Below are positions 18,134-27,307 of a stretch of 64,000 nt of DNA, piece after piece (within the stretch, counting starts at the first letter, position 1; the number at the start of each line of letters is the position of its first letter). Below the pieces are notes generated by a model. The model was not told where the DNA came from. It made no database searches and saw only the letters and a list, made by a program, of their open reading frames with translations. The translations under genes and the position numbers were made by a program. Origin of the DNA: Spirochaetota bacterium (GTDB lineage Bacteria > Spirochaetota > JAAYUW01 > JAOAHJ01); NCBI GenBank assembly GCA_026415295.1, contig JAOAHJ010000008.1:1-64000 (forward strand), read 5' to 3'.

Positions 18134-18910
18134 TCAAAATTCTCTTTTATTAATATTTTTAATAATAATAATTAAAATTAAACTATTTGCAATTACTAAA
18201 AACAATATATATCTTATTATTTCTTTTTCAATTATTTGAAAATTATTATAAAAATTGTTATGAATAATTATTTTAGAAAAAGGATAAAATATTGACATAA
18301 TATTTTTAAATGGAGATAATAAAAGATAAAGTACAATAAAAACATAAAAAATTAGAGAAAGGGATGATAATTTGAAAAAAAAACCTGAAAAAAATGTAAT
18401 ATTTGCAATAAAAAAAAATAGTGGTAAAAGTAAAAGATAATTTGTTATAGCATTTTGCAAAAAAAGATTTTTATCCATATAGTTACCATTTAATAATATG
18501 GGTAACCTACCAAATGGGTAAGAAGCTATTAGATAAGAGTATAAATAAAATAAAAGCATAAAAAAACTAAAAAATATGAAATAAAAAAAAACTTTACCAA
18601 TATAGAATTCAATTCTTGTAATATTTCCTGTTAATAAAAAATATATTTTATTTGTATTTATTTCGTCTTTAATATCAAAATCAAATAAAAGTGAAAAAAT
18701 AAAAAAGAGAAAAATAAAACAATAATAAAACAAAAAACCACCATAAGAAATATTTAGTGGTACATTTTGATTTCCACTTGAACCAATTCTTGTAAGATGG
18801 AAAATAAAACCAAAAACAGTATAAAATATTAGAAAAATTATAGAATATATAAACAAATTAACATTTTTTTTCATTTTAATAATTTCCGATAAAAAAATAC
18901 TTTTAATCAT
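18134..18910 (-). CDS. ABC transporter permease (ABC-2 type)
   Basis: A hydrophobic protein of about 258 residues with roughly six membrane helices and little polar sequence. The start at 18910 has GAGG about 9 bases upstream and yields MIKSIFLSEIIKMKKN, a normal cytoplasmic N-terminus for an ABC-2 permease. The longer in-frame start at 18964 would overlap the ATPase gene. It lies directly after the ABC ATPase gene on the same strand, so the two probably form an exporter. The cargo is unknown. Possibilities include lipid, polysaccharide or an antimicrobial compound, but nothing here decides. Confidence 0.75.
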   Translation of the reverse strand: MIKSIFLSEIIKMKKNVNLFIYSIIFLIFYTVFGFIFHLTRIGSSGNQNVPLNISYGGFLFYYCFIFLFFIFSLLFDFDIKDEINTNKIYFLLTGNITRIEFYIGKVFFYFIFFSFFMLLFYLYSYLIASYPFGRLPILLNGNYMDKNLFLQNAITNYLLLLPLFFFIANITFFSGFFFKLSSLSLIFYVFIVLYLLLSPFKNIMSIFYPFSKIIIHNNFYNNFQIIEKEIIRYILFLVIANSLILIIIIKNINKREF

Positions 18911-18951
18911 AAAAAATAACCTCAAAAATTTTTTAATTAATTTATTATTTT

Positions 18952-19998
18952 TCAACTTTGGCAATGTTCAACTTCATCTATAAAAAAGCACTCAAGAGAT
19001 TTAACTATAGGTTCTATATACAATATTTCATTCGGAAGTAATTCATTTATTTTACTATTTAATAACCCCAAAATATTTTCTTCAAAATCTTTATAATTAT
19101 TAGAAAATAAGATATTAATTTTATTTTCATATTTAAATTCCAAATTAATACTTTCATTCAAAATATTGTATAAATTACCATAATAAAATTTATCTTTAAT
19201 TAAATCCTTATTATTATTTACGAATGAAAATATTAGATTTATTATATTTTCTTTTTTAAATATATCTTTTATTTTTTCATTTATCTCTAAGTTTTCAAAT
19301 AGATTTCTTTTAAATATATAACTTACGCCAATTCTTGCATTTTTTCTAAATTGATAAATATTGTCATCAAATAATTTCTTACCTTTATTAATAATTATAA
19401 TATGATCAGATAATCTTTCTATCTGCTCAAGATAGTGGGAGGATAATATTATTGTTGTTCCATAATTTTTATTTAAATCTTTAAAATATTTTTCAAGCTC
19501 CATTATTCCTTCAATATCAAGACCATTTGTTGGTTCATCAAGAATTAATAGTTCTGGTATACTCATTTCAGCCATAGCTATCGCCAACCTTTGTCTCATC
19601 CCTCTTGAAAATTTTTTAACAGTAGAATTCACCCACTTTGATAAACCAACCTTCTCAAGACTATCTATTATCTTCTTTTTATTATAAATTCCATTATATC
19701 TAGATATTATTTCTAAGTTTTCATATGCAGTTAAATTTTCATAAAAATTTTGATTATCAAAAATAAATCTAACTTCAGGTAAGCAACCAATATTTTTTTT
19801 TCTTTCTCCCTTATATATTATTTCCCCTTTATATTTAGTTAATAAACCAGCAAGTATCTTTATAGTAGTAGTTTTACCTGATCCATTTGGCCCAAGATAA
19901 CCGACAATATCTCCTTTTTTTATATTAATACTTATTTTATCCAAAGCTTTAAATTTACCATAATATTTTTCAAGTTCTATAATTTGTACTAAATACAT
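18952..19998 (-). CDS. ABC transporter ATP-binding protein
   Basis: A 348-residue nucleotide-binding subunit. Walker A is GPNGSGKTT (36-44), the signature is FSRGMRQR near 130-137, and Walker B is LLILDEPTNGLD (150-161). The H-loop His lies in SSHYLEQIERL. Residues from about 215 form an extra C-terminal domain of about 130 residues, as in ABC-2 type exporters of the CcmA/NatA class. AAGGA precedes the ATG. It pairs with the permease immediately downstream and follows the Omp85-like gene by 26 bases, so transport may be coupled to an envelope process. Confidence 0.92.
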   Translation of the reverse strand: MYLVQIIELEKYYGKFKALDKISINIKKGDIVGYLGPNGSGKTTTIKILAGLLTKYKGEIIYKGERKKNIGCLPEVRFIFDNQNFYENLTAYENLEIISRYNGIYNKKKIIDSLEKVGLSKWVNSTVKKFSRGMRQRLAIAMAEMSIPELLILDEPTNGLDIEGIMELEKYFKDLNKNYGTTIILSSHYLEQIERLSDHIIIINKGKKLFDDNIYQFRKNARIGVSYIFKRNLFENLEINEKIKDIFKKENIINLIFSFVNNNKDLIKDKFYYGNLYNILNESINLEFKYENKINILFSNNYKDFEENILGLLNSKINELLPNEILYIEPIVKSLECFFIDEVEHCQS

Positions 19999-20024
19999 AA
20001 TTTTCCTTTAATAATTTTATTTTA

Positions 20025-21437
20025 TTAGAAAAAAATATTTACAGGAAAAAAATTTATTGTAAAAAATTTATCTTCAAAAAATTTATCTTGCCATCCATAT
20101 TTTAGAATAATATCAGAACTAAAATTAAAAATAGATATATTCAATAAAATATTAATTCCAAATAAATTTATCAGATTATTTTTATAATAAAAAAAATCAT
20201 AAAACATTCCTCCATAAAGATTAAAAAAATAAATTTTTAATAAATTATAAAAAAAAGAATTCTTAAATAAAATAGCAAATTTCTCAGTATAAATATCACT
20301 AAAATACTTAATATTAAATTTACTTAAATCAGATACAAAAAATGGAATTGTTAAATAATTAGAATTTGTAAAATATATAAATTGATTATTTAGAGTTAAA
20401 TTAAATATTCTTTCATTTTCACTATTGCTTTTAATTATATATAAAAATTCAAAACTGAAATAAAATAGAAACTTTTTAATTTTTAATTTTTCAAGAAGAT
20501 CCATTCCTAAATAATTTTTATATTTATTACTTTTATTATAAAATGAAAAAATGAAATTATTATCTAAATTTTTTATTTTTTTATTATTAAAATAAAAAAT
20601 TCCATACAAAAACTCATAATTCAATGTAGGATTAAGATTTATTAAATTTTTATCAAGAAAACTTTCATAACTCAAAAAAATATAAAAGTCTCTAAATATT
20701 TCTAAACCTACAAAAAATCCAAAACTATAGGGCATATTAAAATAATTATTAAAAAACTCCATATTATAAAATAATCTTTTAATATAAACTTTTGAATATA
20801 TACCTATAAAATACGAGGAAATTATAAAAGGTTGCTCAAAAAGTAGGGAAAGTCCTATACTATCATACATTATTAGCCCAAAAGAAAATTTTCCTTTCCT
20901 TGTAAGATTTATATAAATTTTTAACGAATCTCTTTCCTCTTTTATATCAATATTTAAATTTGAAAAATATTTTATATTTGAAATATTTTTTAAGTCTTCT
21001 TCAAGATATATTGGATTAAAAGGTTTATTAACTTTAGTTTTAAAAAAAATAAGCAAAGAATCTACTTTAAACTTATTTATAAATAAATACAAGCCTTCTA
21101 TTACCTTATTTTCAAAAACAATGATATTAATGATAACATTATTTTCTTCCTCAAGATCAAAAGATACAGTAACAGATGAAAAATAACCCCAACTTTTTAA
21201 TTTCTCTTCAATATTAAGAAAAAAATCAATTTGATAAAACTTTTGTTCTTCTATTTTCAAATATTCAATAATTTCTCTTTTTTCAAGATATTTTAATCCA
21301 TATATTTTTATTTCTTTAACTTTGTAATAAACATCATTTGCATATAATCTATTTATAAAAAAAGAAAAAAATATAAAAATTACTTTAAAGAAAATAAAAA
21401 TTATCTCAGCTTTTAAAATCTTATTTATTCTTCTCAT
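20025..21437 (-). CDS. Omp85-like outer-membrane protein with POTRA domain
   Basis: A 470-residue protein with an N-terminal signal peptide (about 1-34). A POTRA domain (about 38-112) begins VKEIKIYGLKYLEKREI and includes LKSWGYFSSVTV, both characteristic. A second diverged POTRA-like segment runs to about 185. The rest is an aromatic-rich, beta-alternating barrel ending in Phe (FFPVNIFF), as outer-membrane barrels usually do. It is shorter than BamA (about 800 residues) and has two POTRA units at most, so it is a BamA paralogue and not the main BAM subunit. I could not find a clear VRGF/I lid-lock motif. It starts 3 bases after the preceding FG-GAP-like gene, implying translational coupling. 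Confidence 0.75.
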   Translation of the reverse strand: MRRINKILKAEIIFIFFKVIFIFFSFFINRLYANDVYYKVKEIKIYGLKYLEKREIIEYLKIEEQKFYQIDFFLNIEEKLKSWGYFSSVTVSFDLEEENNVIINIIVFENKVIEGLYLFINKFKVDSLLIFFKTKVNKPFNPIYLEEDLKNISNIKYFSNLNIDIKEERDSLKIYINLTRKGKFSFGLIMYDSIGLSLLFEQPFIISSYFIGIYSKVYIKRLFYNMEFFNNYFNMPYSFGFFVGLEIFRDFYIFLSYESFLDKNLINLNPTLNYEFLYGIFYFNNKKIKNLDNNFIFSFYNKSNKYKNYLGMDLLEKLKIKKFLFYFSFEFLYIIKSNSENERIFNLTLNNQFIYFTNSNYLTIPFFVSDLSKFNIKYFSDIYTEKFAILFKNSFFYNLLKIYFFNLYGGMFYDFFYYKNNLINLFGINILLNISIFNFSSDIILKYGWQDKFFEDKFFTINFFPVNIFF

Positions 21438-21439
21438 AA

Positions 21440-23002
21440 CTAAATTTCAATTAAATAAATTTTACCCAAAGCTTTATTAATAATAAGTAACACATTTTTG
21501 TTTTTTGCAAACAAAAATTCTGAATATGGTCCAGCCAAATAATATATCTTTTTTAAATCATTTGATACAAAAATAATATTATCCTCTTTTTTATTAAAAA
21601 TATTTGGGTTTTTTAAACTTGAATAAAATATAGAATAACTCCCATCAAAATTATAAACAAGTAAATCTATTATACCATCATTATTAATATCTGTATTAAA
21701 TTTTCCAAATATAGAATTAAAAAAATCTGTTAAATTTATTATAGCATAACTGGAAAAATCTATTTGACTTGAATCCTGAGTAGTTTCAGAATCAAGAGAT
21801 ATATTCCTGCTCAAACTATATAATGGAGATAAATTAATGTCTCCCTCTTTACTTACAGAATAAATATTAATACTAATAAGGAATGATCTCTTAACAGTTA
21901 AACTTAGGATAAAATTTGAAGAAAACAGTTTCGTACCAATATTTATCAAATCCTTAACCCCATCTTTATTTACATCATAAAAAAGAAAAAAACTTTCAAT
22001 TCCAGACATTTCATTTAAATAAATCTTCTTATCTGGTTGCTCTTTCCAATTTCCATCATTATTACCATAAAAAATATATACAATAGTTCCAAGTTTATCT
22101 GTGTTAAAAACAGCAGCCATAGAAAAATTCATCACAATAACATCTATTGTTTTATCTCCATTAAAATCATCAAGTATTATGTATTTATTTATTGGAGAAT
22201 AACCAGATCTAATTGTTACATAATTTTTTAAATTTAAATCCTGGTTTTTTAAAAATCTTTTGCCCTTATCATAATAAATATAAGATATTAATTTATCCTG
22301 AAAAATTAAAACGAAGTCTCCAAAACCATCATTATTAAAATCATTAAAAAATATATCTGGAATTAAAATTGTTATAGAATGAATAACATTAAAACCGCCA
22401 AAACTTAAGCTATAATCATAAAATGCTCTTAAATCAATATTAATTTTTTGTATTAAGTTTTTATCTTTATATATATTTATTCCACTTTCATCAAAGATAA
22501 AAAATTCATCCTTTTCATCATTATCAATATCATATGAAATATTTAAATATGGAAATCTATCATCAAAATTAAACTTATATATATGATTAATATCAAATAA
22601 TTTTATAATCTTTTTATCTTTTGATAAATAAAATAAAGAATTCTTTGATAAAAATACTATATTAAAGAATTGCGATGATTCTATTTTTGAAAATGAGAAA
22701 CAATAGTAAATATCTTCAACTTCTTCATCAAAAATTTTAAATAAGTTATTACCCTGATATTTATATATTGAAAAATAAATTTTCTTTTTAAACAAATTTT
22801 TATAAATTATTATAAATTCTTCATCTTTATCCTCATCAATATTTTTTTTAAAATATTCTATAATTTTTCCTCCAATTGATATAGATTTTGCTTCATTTTG
22901 CCCAAAACAAAGAATTAATTCACCAAAACTTAATGAAAAAATAACTAAAATAATCAATACTATTCTAATAAATAAAATTCTTGAGACAATATTATTTTTC
23001 AT
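21440..23002 (-). CDS. Secreted FG-GAP/VCBS-like repeat protein
   Basis: A 520-residue exported protein with a hydrophobic N-terminal signal (about 7-35). It contains at least six calcium-loop-like repeats of the D-x-[DN]-x-D type: NIDEDKDEE, DIDNDEKDE, DFNNDGFGD, DFNGDKTID, DVNKDGVKD and DINNDGIID. Each is followed by a hydrophobic strand, the pattern of FG-GAP/VCBS beta-propeller blades. Such propellers bind Ca2+ and mediate adhesion or envelope assembly. It is the first gene of a minus-strand unit with an Omp85-like protein and an ABC exporter. AAGG precedes the ATG. It could be periplasmic or surface-exposed; there is no lipobox. Confidence 0.75.
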   Translation of the reverse strand: MKNNIVSRILFIRIVLIILVIFSLSFGELILCFGQNEAKSISIGGKIIEYFKKNIDEDKDEEFIIIYKNLFKKKIYFSIYKYQGNNLFKIFDEEVEDIYYCFSFSKIESSQFFNIVFLSKNSLFYLSKDKKIIKLFDINHIYKFNFDDRFPYLNISYDIDNDEKDEFFIFDESGINIYKDKNLIQKINIDLRAFYDYSLSFGGFNVIHSITILIPDIFFNDFNNDGFGDFVLIFQDKLISYIYYDKGKRFLKNQDLNLKNYVTIRSGYSPINKYIILDDFNGDKTIDVIVMNFSMAAVFNTDKLGTIVYIFYGNNDGNWKEQPDKKIYLNEMSGIESFFLFYDVNKDGVKDLINIGTKLFSSNFILSLTVKRSFLISINIYSVSKEGDINLSPLYSLSRNISLDSETTQDSSQIDFSSYAIINLTDFFNSIFGKFNTDINNDGIIDLLVYNFDGSYSIFYSSLKNPNIFNKKEDNIIFVSNDLKKIYYLAGPYSEFLFAKNKNVLLIINKALGKIYLIEI

Positions 23003-23144
23003 AAAAATAACCTTTTATATTTTATCATTATTTTATTTAAAAATTTAATCTATTTTTTATTTTTTCAAACATATATTTTTGATTATTTACAAAATTAAAT
23101 AAAAAATTATATTTACATTAATAAAAAATAAATAAAGTTTTATT

Positions 23145-23171
23145 TTGATTAATAAATGGTTTATCTATAAT
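23145..23171 (+). promoter_or_regulatory. Probable promoter of rarA
   Basis: TATAAT at 23166-23171 is preceded by TTGATT at 23145-23150 with a 15-base spacer. The ATG of rarA at 23180 is 8 bases after the -10, and there is no Shine-Dalgarno, so the transcript is likely leaderless. The -35 is a weak match and AT richness lowers confidence. Confidence 0.5.
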
Positions 23172-23179
23172 TAAATTTT

Positions 23180-24610
23180 ATGAATACAAAAAAATTACCT
23201 TTAGCTGAAAGAGTCAGGCCAAAAAATATTAACCAATTAATAGGTCAAAAACATTTACTTGGCCAAAATAAACCTTTATATAATATATACAATGAAGGAA
23301 TCTTACAATCATTTATTTTATATGGACCCCCTGCAACAGGAAAATCAACATTTGCAAAATTATATTCTGAAAAATTATCTATTAAAACTTATTATTTAAA
23401 TGCAAATATTTTGAATAAAAAAGAACTATCTGATATTATAAAAAATACTGAAAAAGATAAAAGTGTATTAAAAAAAAAAGAAGAGGATTTATTTCAATTA
23501 AATAACACTTTTAATAATTCACATAATAAAGATAAAATTATACTTATTATAGATGAAATTCATAGAATTTCTAGACCAAAACAAGATACTCTTTTAGAAC
23601 CCTTAGAAAAAGGAGATATTTTAATTATTGGAACAACTACAGAAAATCCTTTTTTCTTTCTTCAACCTGCTTTAAGATCAAGAATTTTTATCTATGAATT
23701 TTACGATCTTTCTTATGAAGAAATTAAGGAAGCAATTTTATCTTCATTAGAAAGAGACATTTTTTTTAAAAATTATGCAATAAATTTTGAAGAAGAAGCT
23801 TTATTTTCTCTTATAAATAAAGTAAAGGATATAAGAAAAATCCTTAATATAATTGAAATAATTGTTAATTCAAAAATTAAAAATAAAATATTAGATAAAA
23901 GCACAGAAAATATTAATATATCAATAAATGATCTTTACAATTTTCTCGAATTAAAAAATACAAAGTTAATAAATAACTATTCTCTTAATGATGCTATTTC
24001 TGCATATATAAAATCTATGAGAGGAACAGACCCTGATGCTTCTATTTATTATTTATCTTTAATGTTAGAAAACGGAGAAGATCCAGAATTTATTGCAAGA
24101 AGGCTTATCATCTTCGCTTCAGAAGACATTGGACTTGCATATCCTTATGCTTTACCTATTGCTACATCATGTCTTGAAGCAGTTAAAAATATAGGTATGC
24201 CTGAAGCAGCAATCATTTTATCTCACATAACCATATTATTCTCTTTATTAAAAAAAAATAATTCTACTTATAAAGCATATTTAAATGCAAAAAATTTTAT
24301 TCAGAATGGAAATTTTTTAAATATTCCTTATTACTTAAGAGGTGGAGCAAGAAAACTTTTTGATAAATATTTAATGAAAGATATTAATTCTGAAAATAAT
24401 AAATTAAATAATACTACTTTAAATGAAAATTTACAAAATGATGAAAATATTGAAGAATATTTATACCCTCACGATTTTCCAGATCATTATATAAAACAAA
24501 GATATATAGAAAAAGAAGTTAAATTTTATTTCCCAGAATTAATTGGATTTGAAGTTGACTTGATTAAATGGTATGAATATTTACAAAATAAATATAATAA
24601 AAAAAATTAA
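23180..24610 (+). CDS. rarA: Replication-associated recombination protein A (RarA/MgsA), AAA+ ATPase
   Basis: A 476-residue AAA+ protein of the RarA/WRNIP1 family, which acts at stalled replication forks. It opens with PLAERVRPKNINQLIGQKHL, a family hallmark. Walker A is GPPATGKST (49-57, with Ala where most have Gly), and Walker B is IILIIDEIH (Asp125). GTTTENPFF (sensor 1) and RSRIF (arginine finger region) follow. The C-terminal MgsA domain shows AISAYIKSMRGTDPDAS, EDIGLAYP and GGARKLFDKY. An Asn/Lys-rich insertion lies at about 95-120. The downstream DNA methyltransferase starts 26 bases later and is probably cotranscribed. Confidence 0.93.
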   Translation: MNTKKLPLAERVRPKNINQLIGQKHLLGQNKPLYNIYNEGILQSFILYGPPATGKSTFAKLYSEKLSIKTYYLNANILNKKELSDIIKNTEKDKSVLKKKEEDLFQLNNTFNNSHNKDKIILIIDEIHRISRPKQDTLLEPLEKGDILIIGTTTENPFFFLQPALRSRIFIYEFYDLSYEEIKEAILSSLERDIFFKNYAINFEEEALFSLINKVKDIRKILNIIEIIVNSKIKNKILDKSTENINISINDLYNFLELKNTKLINNYSLNDAISAYIKSMRGTDPDASIYYLSLMLENGEDPEFIARRLIIFASEDIGLAYPYALPIATSCLEAVKNIGMPEAAIILSHITILFSLLKKNNSTYKAYLNAKNFIQNGNFLNIPYYLRGGARKLFDKYLMKDINSENNKLNNTTLNENLQNDENIEEYLYPHDFPDHYIKQRYIEKEVKFYFPELIGFEVDLIKWYEYLQNKYNKKN

Positions 24611-24636
24611 TAATTTTCATTACTAAGGGAAATCAA

Positions 24637-25638
24637 ATGAATAAAAATAAATACAGAGCTCCAAGAAATAGAACTCTTTTTTTATCAAAAGAAGAAGAAA
24701 ATTTTTACTCTTCTAAAATCTTATATATCAATGATTATGACTTGAACTCAAATGGAAGAAAAAATAATAGATTTTATTTAGAGGATATTTTAAATAAAAC
24801 CATATGTGCTGATTTTTTCAAAGTTATAGAATATTTTCCATATGAAGTATTTGATTTAATTATACTCGATCCACCATATAATATCTCGAAAAAATTTGAT
24901 AAATTTGAATTTAAAGAGATAGATGAACTTGAGTATAAAAATTATTTTGAAAATATTATAAATAAAATATTTCCTCTCTTAAAAAAAACTGGTTCAATCT
25001 ATGTATGTTGTGAATGGAAAACTTCTTATGCAGTTTATGAAGTCCTGAAGAAATATTTTAAAATCAGAAATAGGATTACATGGGAAAGAGAAAAAGGTAG
25101 AGGAGCAAAAAAAAATTGGAAAAACTGTTCTGAAGATATATGGTTTGCTACAAAATCTAACAAATATTTTTTTGATGTTGAAAAAGTTAAATTAAAAAGA
25201 AAAGTAATAGCTCCATATAGAGAAAATGGATTACCAAAAGATTGGATAGAGGTTGAAAATCACAAATATCGATTAACTTATCCTTCTAACTTATGGTCTG
25301 ATATTACGGTACCATTCTGGAGTATGCCTGAAAATACTGATCATCCAACTCAAAAACCAGAAAAACTTATTGCAAAACTTATCTTAGCATCTACAAAAGA
25401 AGAGGATTTTGTATTTGACCCATTTGCTGGTTCTGGAACTACTCCTGTTGTTTGTAAAAAACTTGGAAGAAATTATTGTGGCATTGAAATTAATGATTAT
25501 TATGCTAAAATTACTGAAAAAAGACTGCTAATGGCTGAAAATGATAAAACGATACAAGGTTATTATGATGGATATTTTTTAGAAAGAAATATGTATAATG
25601 CTTTTTTAAGAAAATTAAAAATAAAAGATAAAAATTAG
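24637..25638 (+). CDS. Site-specific DNA methyltransferase (beta-class, N6-adenine or N4-cytosine)
   Basis: A 333-residue amino-methyltransferase. Catalytic motif IV DPPYN is at 78-82 and the SAM-binding motif I DPFAGSGTT is at 261-269; this IV-before-I order defines the beta class. Between them lie a WEREKGRGAKKNWKN block and DHPTQKPEKL, typical of restriction-modification methylases. No restriction endonuclease gene adjoins: upstream is rarA, and the convergent downstream gene is a permease whose stop is one base away. It therefore looks like an orphan methylase, or its partner is elsewhere. The recognition sequence cannot be read from the protein. AAGGGAAA precedes the ATG. Confidence 0.88.
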   Translation: MNKNKYRAPRNRTLFLSKEEENFYSSKILYINDYDLNSNGRKNNRFYLEDILNKTICADFFKVIEYFPYEVFDLIILDPPYNISKKFDKFEFKEIDELEYKNYFENIINKIFPLLKKTGSIYVCCEWKTSYAVYEVLKKYFKIRNRITWEREKGRGAKKNWKNCSEDIWFATKSNKYFFDVEKVKLKRKVIAPYRENGLPKDWIEVENHKYRLTYPSNLWSDITVPFWSMPENTDHPTQKPEKLIAKLILASTKEEDFVFDPFAGSGTTPVVCKKLGRNYCGIEINDYYAKITEKRLLMAENDKTIQGYYDGYFLERNMYNAFLRKLKIKDKN

Positions 25639-25639
25639 A

Positions 25640-26821
25640 TTAAAAAATGATCATTCCCACTATCCAACCAACAATAGTAGACATCAAAATAACTAAAAAG
25701 ATATAAGCTAAAGTTTTTTTTGCACCAAGCTCTCCCCATATTACAATTATAGAAGGTAATGATAATGATGGTCCAGCAAGCAATAAAGCTAATGCAGGCC
25801 CGTAACCCATACCTGCACCGATCAATCCCTGCAAAATTGGAATTTCTGTTAAAGTTGCAAAATACATTAATGCACCTGATAAACTTGCAAAAAAATTTGA
25901 AAATAAACTATTGCCACCTACAAGCTTTATTATCCATTCATTTGGAATCAAAGCCATATGTCCTGGCCTACCAAGCAAAAAACCTGCTATTAATATTCCA
26001 AAAAATAAAAGAGGGACAATTTGTAAAGCAAAATCTCTCGTTACGAAAACCCAATTATTTAGTTCATCTTTTTTAAACCAAAGGCCTAATATTAAAAATA
26101 ATATTAATAATAAAATACCAGAAATTATCCATTTATTTTTATAAATAATATCCCAAACAGGAAGGGTGCCTTTACTTGGTGCCCAATTTAAAAAAATTAA
26201 AATTAGGATCATCACAACCATAAAAATAATTTGTTGCCACAATTTTCTAGATTCTGAGATTTCAAATTTAAACATTTTTTCATCTTTAAATCTAACTTCA
26301 TCTTCTTTTTTAAATAAAAGATGCATTACTATTCCTATAACAAAGGCAAAAATTATAGCTCCAATAATCCTTGCAACTCCAAGCTTAAATCCTAATACTT
26401 TTAATGATAATATCATAGCAAGGATATTTATTGCTGGACCTGAATATAAAAAAGATATAGCAGGACCTAAACCCGCACCTTTTTTATAGATACCTTTAAA
26501 AAGGGGTAGAACTGTACATGAACAAACTGCTAAAATACTTCCTGATATTGAAGCAATTGTATAGGATATAAACTTATTTGCATTTGGGCCAAGATATTTT
26601 AATATAGCATTTTGATTTATAAAAACACTTATAGCTCCAGCAATAAAAAAAGCGGGTATTAAACAAAATAAAACATGCGACTTTGCATAATCAAGTAACA
26701 TTTCAAATGACTCTAATATTGCACTATGAATAATTTTATTTCCAGGAGGTAGAAAATATAGTATAAAAAATATAAATAGATAAAAAAAAGTTCTTTTATT
26801 TTCATTTTCTTTTAAAAACAT
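25640..26821 (-). CDS. UPF0718/DUF318 family permease (ArsP-like)
   Basis: A membrane protein of about 393 residues with roughly ten helices in two homologous halves. The half-repeats carry the family motif: CSCTVLPLFKGIYKKGAG with SFLYSGPAINILA in one, and GALMYFATLTEIPILQGLIG with GPALALLLAGPSLSLP in the other. Members export trivalent organoarsenicals (ArsP) or have unknown substrates. The ATG at 26821 is preferred to the TTG just upstream because GAGG sits 8 bases before it. A small CxxC protein gene lies immediately upstream on the same strand, a recurring pairing for this family that suggests thiol-linked substrate handling. Confidence 0.85.
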   Translation of the reverse strand: MFLKENENKRTFFYLFIFFILYFLPPGNKIIHSAILESFEMLLDYAKSHVLFCLIPAFFIAGAISVFINQNAILKYLGPNANKFISYTIASISGSILAVCSCTVLPLFKGIYKKGAGLGPAISFLYSGPAINILAMILSLKVLGFKLGVARIIGAIIFAFVIGIVMHLLFKKEDEVRFKDEKMFKFEISESRKLWQQIIFMVVMILILIFLNWAPSKGTLPVWDIIYKNKWIISGILLLILFLILGLWFKKDELNNWVFVTRDFALQIVPLLFFGILIAGFLLGRPGHMALIPNEWIIKLVGGNSLFSNFFASLSGALMYFATLTEIPILQGLIGAGMGYGPALALLLAGPSLSLPSIIVIWGELGAKKTLAYIFLVILMSTIVGWIVGMIIF

Positions 26822-26889
26822 CAATAATACCTCTTATTAATTAATAATTTAAACAATATTTTAAAGAGCAAAATATCAAAATAAAATAA

Positions 26890-27135
26890 CTATTTCCTTA
26901 TCTCTTTCTTTATTAATTCTATAATCTCATTTTTACTTAACACTTTGCCTGAACTTTTTACTTCTCCATCTATAGCAAATCCTGGTGTTCTTAAAACCCC
27001 CATTTCAATTATTCTATCAATATTTGATATTTTTTCAAATTCTGCATCAATGCCTAATTCCTCAACTGCTTTTTTTGCATTTTCTTCCAATTTCTGACAA
27101 TTTATGCAACCCTTGCCAAGTATTTGAATTTTCAT
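26890..27135 (-). CDS. Small thioredoxin-fold CxxC protein (redox-active disulfide protein 2-like)
   Basis: An 81-residue thioredoxin-like protein starting MKIQILGKGCINCQKLE, with the redox pair Cys10-x-x-Cys13. The conserved RTPGFAIDGEVKSSGKV segment contains the cis-Pro and the thioredoxin-fold strand. The start at 27135 has AAAGGAGA upstream; an in-frame TTG at 27153 is rejected. Genes of this type commonly sit beside UPF0718 permeases, as here with a 68-base spacer, and probably shuttle thiols or metalloids to the permease. The small size leaves no room for other domains. Confidence 0.88.
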   Translation of the reverse strand: MKIQILGKGCINCQKLEENAKKAVEELGIDAEFEKISNIDRIIEMGVLRTPGFAIDGEVKSSGKVLSKNEIIELIKKEIRK

Positions 27136-27307
27136 AAATATCTCCTTTAACAAATAATTAATTTAAATTAATTTATTTTAAAAAAACTTCAATCCCAACT
27201 ATATTTTTTATTTATTGAGTTTAATAAATAAACTATCTTTTCATTTAAAAAAATATCTATAAATTATTTTTTTGTTATATTATAGAAAATGAAATTTTAA
27301 CACTATT

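Noticed and set aside
25759-26489. Three overlapping plus-strand frames of 77-107 codons
   Set aside because: They are antisense to the well-supported UPF0718 permease gene and have no ribosome-binding sites or recognisable motifs.
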